A model generated the notes under the pieces. It saw only the letters and a list, made by a program, of their open reading frames with translations, was not told the origin of the DNA and did not search any database. The translations under genes and the position numbers were made by a program. A stretch of DNA of 36,256 nucleotides from Trichocoleus sp. GTDB lineage: Bacteria > Cyanobacteriota > Cyanobacteriia > Elainellales > Elainellaceae. Below are positions 22,951-31,880 of this stretch, in pieces. Numbering within the stretch: the first letter of the stretch is position 1; every line of letters begins with the position of its first letter. Where the stretch lies: contig DATNQD010000007.1 of the NCBI GenBank assembly GCA_036702865.1, positions 1 to 36,256 of the forward strand. Direction: 5' to 3'.

Positions 22951-25900
22951 TATTCGTCTTCCTCAATCTCAAAACCATCAGGATTTCGGACCCACAGATT
23001 CACTGTTCGCTCTACATCCCGCAGACTGCGTTGCGCTTTGAATTTGCGGGCTTCTAAAGGTTGACGCTCTAGCTCAGGATCAAGAGGGTCAAACAACAGC
23101 GGTGGGGCTTGTCCAACTTCCTGCTGATACTGGAGCATGATCTTCTGGCTGGCAATATGCTCCCAAGTATCCAAGAGGTTGATAACTCGTCCTTTTACCT
23201 TCTGGCGTAGCTCATCAGCATCTTTATCATCGAGTTCTTTGTCGTGCATTTCGGCTCGATTAGCAATTACATCGGCAATCCGTTCTAGATCCTTGCGGTA
23301 TTGCAGAATGTCGATCGCCCGAATGGGGGCGGTCATCCGACGATCGCCTAATCTTGCCAGGGCAACCGTAATCGCAGCAATGCCTCGATCAATGGCGCGT
23401 GGTGAAAACGGTGTGACGCTGGTAGCTTCCACTGCCCGGTAGAAGGTGGTATGCCATGCCTGGAAGCGTTCGTAGTGGGAACGATCGCGGGGACGATGAA
23501 CATTGAGAAGCGTAATCACTAAGCCAGGGCGATTCTCATCCCGCCCCACTCGGCTGGTCGCCTGAATATACTCAGCCGCCGTTTTGGGTTGCCCTAACAC
23601 CACCATTAAACCTAAGCGAGTGATATCTAGACCTACCGAGATCATGTTGGTTGCCAGGGTAACATCGACGTGTTCTTTATCCTGAAACGGTAGGGCTAAA
23701 CGACGTTTGGTATCGGCAACTTCGTTGGTGCTGACACGGGAAGTTAACTCTAGGGGCAAATCACTGATCTTGCGATCGGTGAAGGAACCCTCTTCTTCTC
23801 TAATTCGCTTATGTTGGCTGTATTGGGTCAATCGGGCATTTACCTCATCTTCCACAATGCGTCGGCTCCCGCCCAGTTCGCGCAAGGAGTTGAAGTAGCC
23901 TAACAGCGTCATATAGGGATCAGCGGGATTATTGGGATTTTCGCTACCGCCAGCCAGTTCCCAATCTTTTTGAGCAGCACCTAGCAATGCGAGATAAGTT
24001 CGTAGCAGCACTACCTTTAAACTGCGTCCCTGAGCGGCAATACCGACATACGTACGAGCGTGTTTTTCTGTGGCAGGGACAGTTTTGGCAAAGAAAGAAT
24101 CACGGCGATCGGGACCAGGTGGCGGAAATACATCTACGGCATCTCGACCAAATAGGGCACGAATCTGTTTCGTTGCTCGTCGAACCGTTGCAGTAGACGC
24201 CACGATTTTGGGGCGAATTCGTTTTCCATTTCCGTCTTGAGTAGACAGAGCATCAATAGCGGTTTCGTACAGCCCAACCATTGTGCCGAGTGGTCCTGAA
24301 ATTAGATGTAGCTCGTCTTGGATGATCAGGTCTGGTGGAGGCAGGGGTTGACCGAGTGGCTGCCCACGGCCAGCTTTGCAAGGACCATAAAAGCCATCTT
24401 TGTCGTAGCGTTCGACTTTGCCAAATAGTCCGCCTGTTTCACCTACCCAAGGCAGGCTGGCGAACTTATCTACTGTAGCGATGATGAAGCAGGGTAGCCG
24501 CCGATAGATTTGATCATCTACTGCCAGAATGGGAAGCGGTTGATTTCCTGTGAAGGAACATTGAGGTTTTCCGTCCGATCGCTTCTTACGATTGATACAA
24601 GCTATCCGAAGTTCATCTGGTTCGTCTGGGCTAGGCAACAGTTGGAAGGAGTTGCGGGTGAAGCGGGCACCGCACCAAGGGCAGTTTTCTAGTGGAATTG
24701 GAGATGGCTTCTGTTTGTCGTTATTTTGGTAGGCGATTGTTCTTGCCCGTGCGCTGTTTTCGTCGCCATCACCTTTTTTACCCAGTTTGTTTGGGGTTGC
24801 TGCCTGACCTACCCATAGCCCAATCTCAAACGGGTGCTTTCCTAATTTCTCAATGTCGTTTTGTCGCTCCAGTTCAAGGGCACAGATGAGGGTAGCTGCT
24901 CGCCCAAGTTGGTCCAAAGTGAGTAGCCGCAGTGTGTAGCGCATCAAGACACTTAGACCTGCTGAATGGATGCCAGGGTGACGTAGCCGCCGTAGCACCA
25001 GAGTAAAGGCAGCCAATCCCAGATATGCCTCGGTTTTACCACCGCCCGTCGGGAAGAAGAGGAGGTCTACCAGTTCTCGATCGCCCTGTTCTGGGTTAGC
25101 GATACCCACAATGTTCATTAGCAAAAATGCTAACTGGAAGGGTCGCCACTGCGGAGCAGACAAAGATTCTGGTGTAACTCCTTCTTTGTCGTGGGTCAGT
25201 CGTTGACGAATGGCTGTGGCAACAGCACGGTTAGCAATGCAGAATGCTTCAAACACCTGCGGGTCGTTCATCGCTTGCAGTCCAGCCGAAATCCGCTGAT
25301 TGGCAATGATGGCTCGATCCAGCAAACTACTTGCTGTTTCCGATCGATGTTGGGGGCTGCTTGGCGCTTTGGCTCGTTGTTCTACAATCCATTCTGCGTA
25401 TGCATCAATCATTGGATGCAACAAGTCGCGCAGTGCAGCAGGCGTTGGAGCAGCAGCAAGGCTCTCCATACTCAACTCAACGTTAGGAACTTTAGCTGGG
25501 ATAACTTTTTCGACATCTGCGGTCGGCGTCCAGGCAGTCCAGACTTTTTGACAAACGCCACCAGGTTCTACCAGCGCAATTGCCGAAACATTGTGCCCCA
25601 CTGCAAACTCGTAATCGTCTCGGTATTGCAGGTCTGCAACTCGCTCATCCCAGTCTTCCCCATTGCTGCCGCGCAAATCGGGACGGGGGACAAAGGAATC
25701 TTCTGTTTGAATTACCAGCTTAGTTTGAAAAGCATGGGCAGCATCGGGGGTTTTATAGGGAGCGGGACGACGCTGGTTAACCAGAAAGATAGAAACGGAG
25801 CGTGTACCTGGTGGAACCAACTCTTCTGAAGTCACTGGGCGGGCAGAGACCATTAACTTCAGTCCCTTGCTATCTGGAATATCGAATTCCACTGGAGTTT

Positions 25901-26372
25901 CGCTAATTTGAATGGGAATCGTAAGTTCTGCGTGGCGAGGAATGCGTTGCCAAGTTCCAACTCTCAGCGTGCTTTTAGATTCTTCTTCGGATTGGTCAGT
26001 GATGAATGGCTTATAGTCGCCCCAACAAACTGTGACATGGAGAGAGTCTGTGTGAGCAGCTAGTAACAGGCTCATCCCCATTGAGGAAGGGAACAAACCT
26101 TTGCGGGCAGAAGATTTATCAGGAATCGCTTCATCGTCACCTGCTCCAGAGCGGCTGACGGCATCTAGTTCATCGTCACCTGTATCATCAGATCGTACGT
26201 TCATTGGGGCATCGTAGGGCACCAAGAACCCGGTGAGATACCATTTGGAAGGCGGTTGGGGAATCATTTCTTCCGCGTGAGCCAGATCGTCGGGGGTGGG
26301 TCCCACTAAATCCAGTTGCAGCGCATCGATGAGGTGAGTGCGAACCTCAGCAGCAGCAGTAGTAGACGACAT
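22950..26372 (-). CDS. drmA: DISARM protein DrmA, SF2 helicase
   Basis: An 1140-residue helicase. An N-terminal domain of about 400 residues has no named fold that I can see. The SF2 core follows: P-loop PTGGGKT (441-447); motif II as DELH (686-689, in DLIIQDELHLISGPLG) instead of DEAH; motif III STAT; motif V ATNMISVGLDI; and motif VI QATSRVGR (937-944). Cysteines C564, C567, C592 and C605 between motifs I and II suggest a zinc-stabilised insertion. DrmA loads on DNA and, with DrmB, provides the restriction activity. The ATG at 26372 has no strong ribosome-binding site and follows the Uma2 gene by 138 bases, so it may have its own start signals. Confidence 0.9.
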   Translation of the reverse strand: MSSTTAAAEVRTHLIDALQLDLVGPTPDDLAHAEEMIPQPPSKWYLTGFLVPYDAPMNVRSDDTGDDELDAVSRSGAGDDEAIPDKSSARKGLFPSSMGMSLLLAAHTDSLHVTVCWGDYKPFITDQSEEESKSTLRVGTWQRIPRHAELTIPIQISETPVEFDIPDSKGLKLMVSARPVTSEELVPPGTRSVSIFLVNQRRPAPYKTPDAAHAFQTKLVIQTEDSFVPRPDLRGSNGEDWDERVADLQYRDDYEFAVGHNVSAIALVEPGGVCQKVWTAWTPTADVEKVIPAKVPNVELSMESLAAAPTPAALRDLLHPMIDAYAEWIVEQRAKAPSSPQHRSETASSLLDRAIIANQRISAGLQAMNDPQVFEAFCIANRAVATAIRQRLTHDKEGVTPESLSAPQWRPFQLAFLLMNIVGIANPEQGDRELVDLLFFPTGGGKTEAYLGLAAFTLVLRRLRHPGIHSAGLSVLMRYTLRLLTLDQLGRAATLICALELERQNDIEKLGKHPFEIGLWVGQAATPNKLGKKGDGDENSARARTIAYQNNDKQKPSPIPLENCPWCGARFTRNSFQLLPSPDEPDELRIACINRKKRSDGKPQCSFTGNQPLPILAVDDQIYRRLPCFIIATVDKFASLPWVGETGGLFGKVERYDKDGFYGPCKAGRGQPLGQPLPPPDLIIQDELHLISGPLGTMVGLYETAIDALSTQDGNGKRIRPKIVASTATVRRATKQIRALFGRDAVDVFPPPGPDRRDSFFAKTVPATEKHARTYVGIAAQGRSLKVVLLRTYLALLGAAQKDWELAGGSENPNNPADPYMTLLGYFNSLRELGGSRRIVEDEVNARLTQYSQHKRIREEEGSFTDRKISDLPLELTSRVSTNEVADTKRRLALPFQDKEHVDVTLATNMISVGLDITRLGLMVVLGQPKTAAEYIQATSRVGRDENRPGLVITLLNVHRPRDRSHYERFQAWHTTFYRAVEATSVTPFSPRAIDRGIAAITVALARLGDRRMTAPIRAIDILQYRKDLERIADVIANRAEMHDKELDDKDADELRQKVKGRVINLLDTWEHIASQKIMLQYQQEVGQAPPLLFDPLDPELERQPLEARKFKAQRSLRDVERTVNLWVRNPDGFEIEEDE

Positions 26373-26510
26373 AGATAGCCTATTAAGGAGCGGGCATCAA
26401 TTTCAGAGTGCCCACAAATTCCTAAGAATCCCGGATCGATATTCAGGGGTTCATCAAGGCTTGAAGAAAGTAGCCTTTTATTCGTTGAAGTTTGATGATA
26501 AAAATATTTG

Positions 26511-27098
26511 CTACAGTTTGCCTGCCAATATTTGAGCGGCTGTCAGGTTGAGATCGGGAAAGTTAGGAGATTGGATCAGATCATTTCCTTGGAATTCAGT
26601 AGAGTCATAAAACTGATGTTCCAGAATGCAGAGGGTAATTTTCTCTTCTAGCGGATCAACTATCCAGTATTCAGGAATTTCTAACAGCCCATATTCAGAT
26701 CGTTTTGAGCGGTAGTCGTCGGTTTTGGTGGAGGGGCTAACGACTTCAACTACCAGAATTGGGGGCGGCTCATTGAGGTTAATGATGGCTTCTCGATCGC
26801 TCATGGCTTCCCACTGAGCAGTTGCCAAAACAGTGACATCGGGAATGCGGGAAGTGTCCCAATTGCGACCACGGGGAGAGCGGACACCAACCAGGGCAGG
26901 CAGCGGCACCCAGGGTTGACCCGATCGCGCTAGGGCATCTTCAAACTGGCGTACCACAAAGCGAATGATTGCCCCATGTCTGCCAGTCCCTAAACTCATG
27001 GGTACGAGTTCTCCATCAACGAGTTCATAGCGGGTATCCGTGCCATCGTCGTAGGCGAGATACTCTTCAAAGGTGAGCTTGTGAGTGGCGATCGTCAT
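26511..27098 (-). CDS. Uma2-family (DUF820) PD-(D/E)XK nuclease-like protein
   Basis: A 195-residue protein of a family present in tens of copies in many cyanobacteria. It shows the usual order: LTFEEYLAYDDGTDTRYELVDGEL (8-31), then PDVTVL with D87, then LVVEVVSPSTKTDDYRSKRSEYG with E118 and K132, and EYWIVDP (143-149). D87, E118 and nearby lysines fit a PD-(D/E)XK nuclease core, although biochemical proof for the family is thin. It lies inside the DISARM operon, same strand, between the small membrane gene and drmA. It is not part of canonical DISARM, so it may be a passenger or an accessory nuclease. Confidence 0.85.
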   Translation of the reverse strand: MTIATHKLTFEEYLAYDDGTDTRYELVDGELVPMSLGTGRHGAIIRFVVRQFEDALARSGQPWVPLPALVGVRSPRGRNWDTSRIPDVTVLATAQWEAMSDREAIINLNEPPPILVVEVVSPSTKTDDYRSKRSEYGLLEIPEYWIVDPLEEKITLCILEHQFYDSTEFQGNDLIQSPNFPDLNLTAAQILAGKL

Positions 27099-27237
27099 AG
27101 AACTGGCTCGTGGTAGTCATTCACGACTCAGAGATGTCTCTAGTATAGATAGCGTTTCCGATTTAGATTGAGCAGACGAGGGAGAACTCTATCCTGTTCT
27201 GTTTCAGTTCAGCAGTAGCACCAAACATCGGGTGAAG

Positions 27238-27726
27238 CTAAACAACGCGATAGACAACCGCACCATCGCTTGCACGATTACCAGATCTCATTAAATCAGC
27301 AAGCTCAAGCTTCGAAAGGATTGCTCGAATCTCATCAATGTCTCCCTGAGTGGCAATTACACAATCTGCAAGCGTGACTTCGCCTTTTTGTTGTGCCAAC
27401 TTCAGCAACTTCACTCGTAAATCATTGGTTTCGTACTGCTGTTTCCCTTGCTGGGTTATGTTTTGAGCAGTCCCTTTTGCTCTTAAGACGGTAACAACGT
27501 TTTCAACGCAGGTTCCTATCATGAGAAAGCCAAGCAGATCGCTGGCTGTTTTATTAGAGTCGCTGGCTGATGTGAGGGGAAGCCAGATTATCAATGTGAT
27601 CATTGCTAGACGATAGCGCCCGGTATAGAGGTATCCAGCAAATGGAAGGAACAAGGTGAGAATTCCGGTACCCCAAGCGGATTTTCGGGCAAGTTTGTGT
27701 TTTTTCTGAATATCAAAACTAGACAT
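27238..27726 (-). CDS. Small membrane protein with C-terminal winged-helix-like domain, inside the DISARM operon
   Basis: A 162-residue protein. Hydrophobic segments lie at about 18-34 (WGTGILTLFLPFAGYLY) and 38-52 (YRLAMITLIIWLPLT), similar to a TM2-type hairpin, with a weaker third at about 62-80. A glutamine-rich linker leads to LRVKLLKLAQQKGEVTLADCVIATQGDIDEIRAILSKLELADLM, a pattern that fits a winged helix of the kind used for DNA or protein contact. I do not recognise a named family for the whole protein. AGAGGTG lies about 9 bases before the ATG. It follows drmMI by 48 bases. A membrane-tethered winged-helix protein could link DISARM to the envelope, the site of phage DNA entry, but that is speculation; it could equally be an unrelated insertion. 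Confidence 0.72.
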   Translation of the reverse strand: MSSFDIQKKHKLARKSAWGTGILTLFLPFAGYLYTGRYRLAMITLIIWLPLTSASDSNKTASDLLGFLMIGTCVENVVTVLRAKGTAQNITQQGKQQYETNDLRVKLLKLAQQKGEVTLADCVIATQGDIDEIRAILSKLELADLMRSGNRASDGAVVYRVV

Positions 27727-27774
27727 GAGATGACACCTCTTTAAAGGTAAGAAACAGCAAAGATGGTCAGAAAT

Positions 27775-30700
27775 TTAGCCCTCAAGGTTCAGCCCCAAAA
27801 TTGTCGGTTCAGAAGATTTCTGCCGACGGGGTTTGCGAGATGACTTTGAACCACTCTTAGATTGCCCAAGCCCCAGTATTTCTTGCTCTGCTCGTTGGGC
27901 ATTCAGGGCTAATAATCTTGCCAGCACTTCATCATGGATTTCTTCAGTCCAGCAGTAACGGTAGGGCTTTTTGCGCTGACGTTTGCCAGAGGTTTCGTCG
28001 TCGTCCTCTGCTTCATCTTCGTAGTCAAGCAGAAATTCGCATTGGGGTTGGATGTCATCCCAACCATAGGCAGCAAGAGCAGCCCGATCCATCTCCTCAT
28101 GCAGTTGGCGCAGTTTGAGAATGTCAGGGTTAAATTCATTAGGATCGTGGAAGCGGTTGTAGGTTTGGGTCAAGCCTTCGTTGTCGCGAACCATCAATTC
28201 GGCGCGGAATTCGTAGTATTGTTTGCCAATCGCTTCTAAATTGGCATTAGTTTCCCAGTTTTCGGGAAAGGGGAAAGTCTGAAAACAGTCAGACGGTGTA
28301 TAAACAGGATCATCTTTCATGGATGAACCCATAAATATTGCCCAAAGTTCGTGAACACGGGATTGCATTACTCCAAATTGTGAGAAGTGAGACAGAGAAA
28401 AGACAACAGTTTTATGGCTAAAAACGATATTTGGTGGAAGGAAAACAAACGAGAAATATTTACTTGTTTGCGAACAAACTAGTGCTCGATCGCACTCCGC
28501 GATCGCTCTAAACAATGCTGGAGTGGTTTCTCCAAATCGCCACCAGTATCTTGCACGAATCTCTCGATTTTGCTTCAGTCGTGCAGGTTTGACCTTTTCT
28601 TCAACGATAGCCATCAAATCAGGATACGATCGCGCCTCAGCCTCGCTCATTTCGCCAAAATTGATGACATAGCGATGATGAGTATGAGTCGGGCTGCTAT
28701 TCAGTTCTTCACCACCCATATAGGGAAAGATCCGTTCTTGATTGCGCAGATCTTTTTCGATTAAGCGGCGCATTTCAGCGATCGATGTAGCATCTTCATT
28801 CGTATCATCAAAAGTGAAGCCCATGCCTAAAACATAGCTGCCAATGAAACTCCTATCAGCATTCGACAGCAACGTGTTGGGATTATTATTTCCACCTTTA
28901 GGAAATAGAAACGCAGAAATTAACGGAACTTCTTTACCATCTAAGAATTTTGCTTCTTTATACAGCCCTTTGTAGACGTGAATCACACTCACTACAACAG
29001 CCGCTTGTCCCGTCCATTTCACCCGTTTGCGGGCACTGTAGATTGTGCTGCCATGCTCACAAATCCAGCGTAAACCTGTGCTGCGGGTATCTCCTTGAGC
29101 AATGGTATTGGTAGCAATCAAGCCAAAGCTGCCCCCTTTTCGCAGTAGCTCATGCGATCGTCGGAAGAAATAAGCAACTAGATCAGAATTACCGTGCGAC
29201 TCTGGATAGTGTTCCTTGAGCCAGAGCAAATAATTCTCAGCATTGCCATTAATAATGGTGTTTTTTCCAGCAAAGGGAGGATTGCCAATGATGCAATCAA
29301 AGCCTGGGTTTTCCCGGTCAAATACTTCTAAAAATTCATCTTCCCAGTTAAACGGAATTACTCCATGTTCACCCGTTCGCAGCCGTTCTGAAATTTGCCA
29401 CAACTCTGAAGCATTCACCCAACCCGATTCATAGCCGATCAGTTTGCTGCCATATTCCTGCTGTTTCTGCTGTCGCTGTTTGCGTGTTCCGCCCTCCAAC
29501 TCAGATTGAATCATCGCATCAGCAAACAAAACTTCCCTTGCTGGGTTTATGTCTAGCCCTTCAGCATCGTAAATTTTCAGCTTTGCCAAAAATTGCTCTA
29601 GCTTAGCCTCCCGCTGCTTAGCATTCGTGCCCTCAAAAAATGCCGATACCATCAAATCTGCTGCAAGGCGCGATCGACGCAATAAATCTTCTGTCTCCTT
29701 CAAATAGAGGCGTTTTGCCTCCTCATCTGCATCCGTTTGCGTATCTTCATTCTGAATTCTGCGGCGCGTTTCCAGAATTCGTGCAGTTGCCTCCGCTTCT
29801 ACTTCTACCCGTTGTCGATACTCATCTAACGTTGGCTGATAAAACGCCTTCTGACTAAACTGTAAGATTTCCTGACGCTTTACACCCACTAAAGAATCAC
29901 CACATTTGAGCGAGTGATCGAGAAACGTAAATGGCATACTCTTTGACAGCGTAAACAGCCACAGCGACAGCCGCGCCAAATTCACTGCGAACGGGTTCTT
30001 ATCCACCCCATACAAACACCGCTGCGCTACCAATCGCCGTGCATACAACAACGGTTCCTCACCCTCTGGCAATGTCTCTGGTAAACCATCTCGGTTCCAA
30101 GCTGCCTCTACTGCATCCGCCAACTGGCGACAGGCTTCTACAAGAAATGCCCCGCTCCCCATCGCAATATCCGCCACTTTCAGCGATAGGATTTGTTCAG
30201 CAGTGGGCTTGTCACCCAATGCCTCTAAAACTGGACGCAAAGCAGTCTGGACAATTGGCTCCGTGAGCGATCGCGGTGTGTAATGTGAGCCAGTTCGTCG
30301 TCGTTCCTCACCAGGCTGCAAATACAATGACCCCGCAGGTAATAAATTAGGTGTACGGGGTGATACCTTACGACCCAATGCGGCAAACACATCCGCCGCC
30401 GTTTTCGCTGCCTTTAGATCAGTTAAAGCTTTACCTGTTACCTTACATGCCGCCCATTCTTGCAGCAGTTTAGCGCGATCACTCGGTTTCGCTGCTAACA
30501 AAGTTTCTACATTGATCACCACATTCTGTGGACGCACTGCGATCGACGTGCCCTCTGCCCGCTCCACGGCAAAACCCATGATCGCGGTGTAAACAGAGCC
30601 AATTTCAGATACTCCCAATGACCGATACGACAACCGCTCCCCGTTCAGCATCAGCAGTCGATCTAATACTCGATAGACTACTCCATCGGGAATGCGGGGT

Positions 30701-31869
30701 GGTTCGATCGGTTCTCTAGAGGTGAATTGCGTGCCCTGCGATCGTCCCTCTAAAAACGCATACTCATCGGGGTTAAACAACTGCCCATGTCGCGCAGGTA
30801 AATACTCTGGCGTTTCTCCGCCACCGTCATACACCAACCGAAACAAACTCAGCAACCATGCCCAGGCTCCATACCGCTGATCCATCGTGTCAGGATAGTT
30901 GCCAGCATCAGCCCGCAGGCGCTCAAACAAGCCCGATACCGCATAGTTGTGCTGATACAGGTCATCCCCCGGCATCAGCCCCTCATCTTCGGCATACAGC
31001 AAAAACACCAGCCGCATCAGCGTGGTGAGCATTCCGCCATAGATATGCTGTGGGTTACGAGTTGCCAGTTCATTCAACAGCCTGCCATTCACTGCTGCAT
31101 CCGCCATCTGTAAGCCACGCAGGAGTTCCCACAGGGCATCTACCACCTGATTTGCTAGCGCCGTCGAAACCTCTGCCTGATACTTGCGGCTCTCCTCCAA
31201 TAAATCCTTCAGCCGTCGCCCTGAAGGAGCCGTAAAAACCTGGTAGGCAGACAACAGCATCTCCATTGCACTCAAGAGGGGACGCCCCGCCACCTCACAC
31301 ATTGCCTGCACCGGAAACGTCAAATGTCCAGATGATTCGCCTTTAGGCGCATACACCAACCGAATGTCTGTCCCGTTGCACAAAATACCGATCGGGATGC
31401 CTGTCTCGCGCAGCAATCGCTCAAACTTCGCCTGGGGACTGGCAGACCATTTTCCGGTCTTCTCATGAGTTGCATCGATCGCATCCAGGCTTGCCCCCGG
31501 AGCAACTACCTGGATGAGTATGAACCAATCCTCCCCATCCCGCACGGCATAACTGGGTGCAAGGACTTCGCTGTAATCGGGCAGCACAACCTCTAGATCT
31601 CGCAAGTTGTCGCCACTGATTAGATCATCCGGTTCCCAGCCCAACACTTTTACCATAAACGCGGAGAAGTCGAAGATCCAGGCGCGGCTATCATCAACCA
31701 ACTGCAAATCTCGGCTGATTACCGACAAGAGCGATTGTTGCAAGTCCACCACGTTCTGATTGAAGTTAACCTGTGCCTTTACCAACGCGGGAGGCGATAC
31801 CACTAACCCCACAGGTTGCAAGAAGCCCAACCACTCTTTATGCCGCAAAATCTCTGGATCGACTGCCAT
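27775..31869 (-). CDS. drmMI: DISARM N6-adenine DNA methyltransferase DrmMI
   Basis: A 1364-residue type IIG/Eco57I-like adenine methyltransferase, the host-marking enzyme of class 1 DISARM. The AdoMet-binding motif is MGSGAF (570-575, in VADIAMGSGAFLVEACRQL) and the catalytic motif IV is NPPF (863-866, in FDCIIGNPPFAGKN). The long N-terminal region and the C-terminal part with YVINFGEMSEAEARSYP and RYWWRFGE resemble target-recognition parts of this class. I prefer ATG at 31869 over a TTG 15 bases upstream, because GAGGGGAG sits just before the ATG and overlaps the drmD stop. The gap to drmD is 11 bases. It methylates host DNA so that DrmAB spares it; the recognition site cannot be read from sequence. 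Confidence 0.9.
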   Translation of the reverse strand: MAVDPEILRHKEWLGFLQPVGLVVSPPALVKAQVNFNQNVVDLQQSLLSVISRDLQLVDDSRAWIFDFSAFMVKVLGWEPDDLISGDNLRDLEVVLPDYSEVLAPSYAVRDGEDWFILIQVVAPGASLDAIDATHEKTGKWSASPQAKFERLLRETGIPIGILCNGTDIRLVYAPKGESSGHLTFPVQAMCEVAGRPLLSAMEMLLSAYQVFTAPSGRRLKDLLEESRKYQAEVSTALANQVVDALWELLRGLQMADAAVNGRLLNELATRNPQHIYGGMLTTLMRLVFLLYAEDEGLMPGDDLYQHNYAVSGLFERLRADAGNYPDTMDQRYGAWAWLLSLFRLVYDGGGETPEYLPARHGQLFNPDEYAFLEGRSQGTQFTSREPIEPPRIPDGVVYRVLDRLLMLNGERLSYRSLGVSEIGSVYTAIMGFAVERAEGTSIAVRPQNVVINVETLLAAKPSDRAKLLQEWAACKVTGKALTDLKAAKTAADVFAALGRKVSPRTPNLLPAGSLYLQPGEERRRTGSHYTPRSLTEPIVQTALRPVLEALGDKPTAEQILSLKVADIAMGSGAFLVEACRQLADAVEAAWNRDGLPETLPEGEEPLLYARRLVAQRCLYGVDKNPFAVNLARLSLWLFTLSKSMPFTFLDHSLKCGDSLVGVKRQEILQFSQKAFYQPTLDEYRQRVEVEAEATARILETRRRIQNEDTQTDADEEAKRLYLKETEDLLRRSRLAADLMVSAFFEGTNAKQREAKLEQFLAKLKIYDAEGLDINPAREVLFADAMIQSELEGGTRKQRQQKQQEYGSKLIGYESGWVNASELWQISERLRTGEHGVIPFNWEDEFLEVFDRENPGFDCIIGNPPFAGKNTIINGNAENYLLWLKEHYPESHGNSDLVAYFFRRSHELLRKGGSFGLIATNTIAQGDTRSTGLRWICEHGSTIYSARKRVKWTGQAAVVVSVIHVYKGLYKEAKFLDGKEVPLISAFLFPKGGNNNPNTLLSNADRSFIGSYVLGMGFTFDDTNEDATSIAEMRRLIEKDLRNQERIFPYMGGEELNSSPTHTHHRYVINFGEMSEAEARSYPDLMAIVEEKVKPARLKQNREIRARYWWRFGETTPALFRAIAECDRALVCSQTSKYFSFVFLPPNIVFSHKTVVFSLSHFSQFGVMQSRVHELWAIFMGSSMKDDPVYTPSDCFQTFPFPENWETNANLEAIGKQYYEFRAELMVRDNEGLTQTYNRFHDPNEFNPDILKLRQLHEEMDRAALAAYGWDDIQPQCEFLLDYEDEAEDDDETSGKRQRKKPYRYCWTEEIHDEVLARLLALNAQRAEQEILGLGQSKSGSKSSRKPRRQKSSEPTILGLNLEG

Positions 31870-31880
31870 TTCTGCTCCCC

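Noticed and set aside
25191-25829. 212-codon + strand frame antisense to drmA
   Set aside because: Fully inside drmA, whose motifs are intact; no ribosome-binding site or family pattern.
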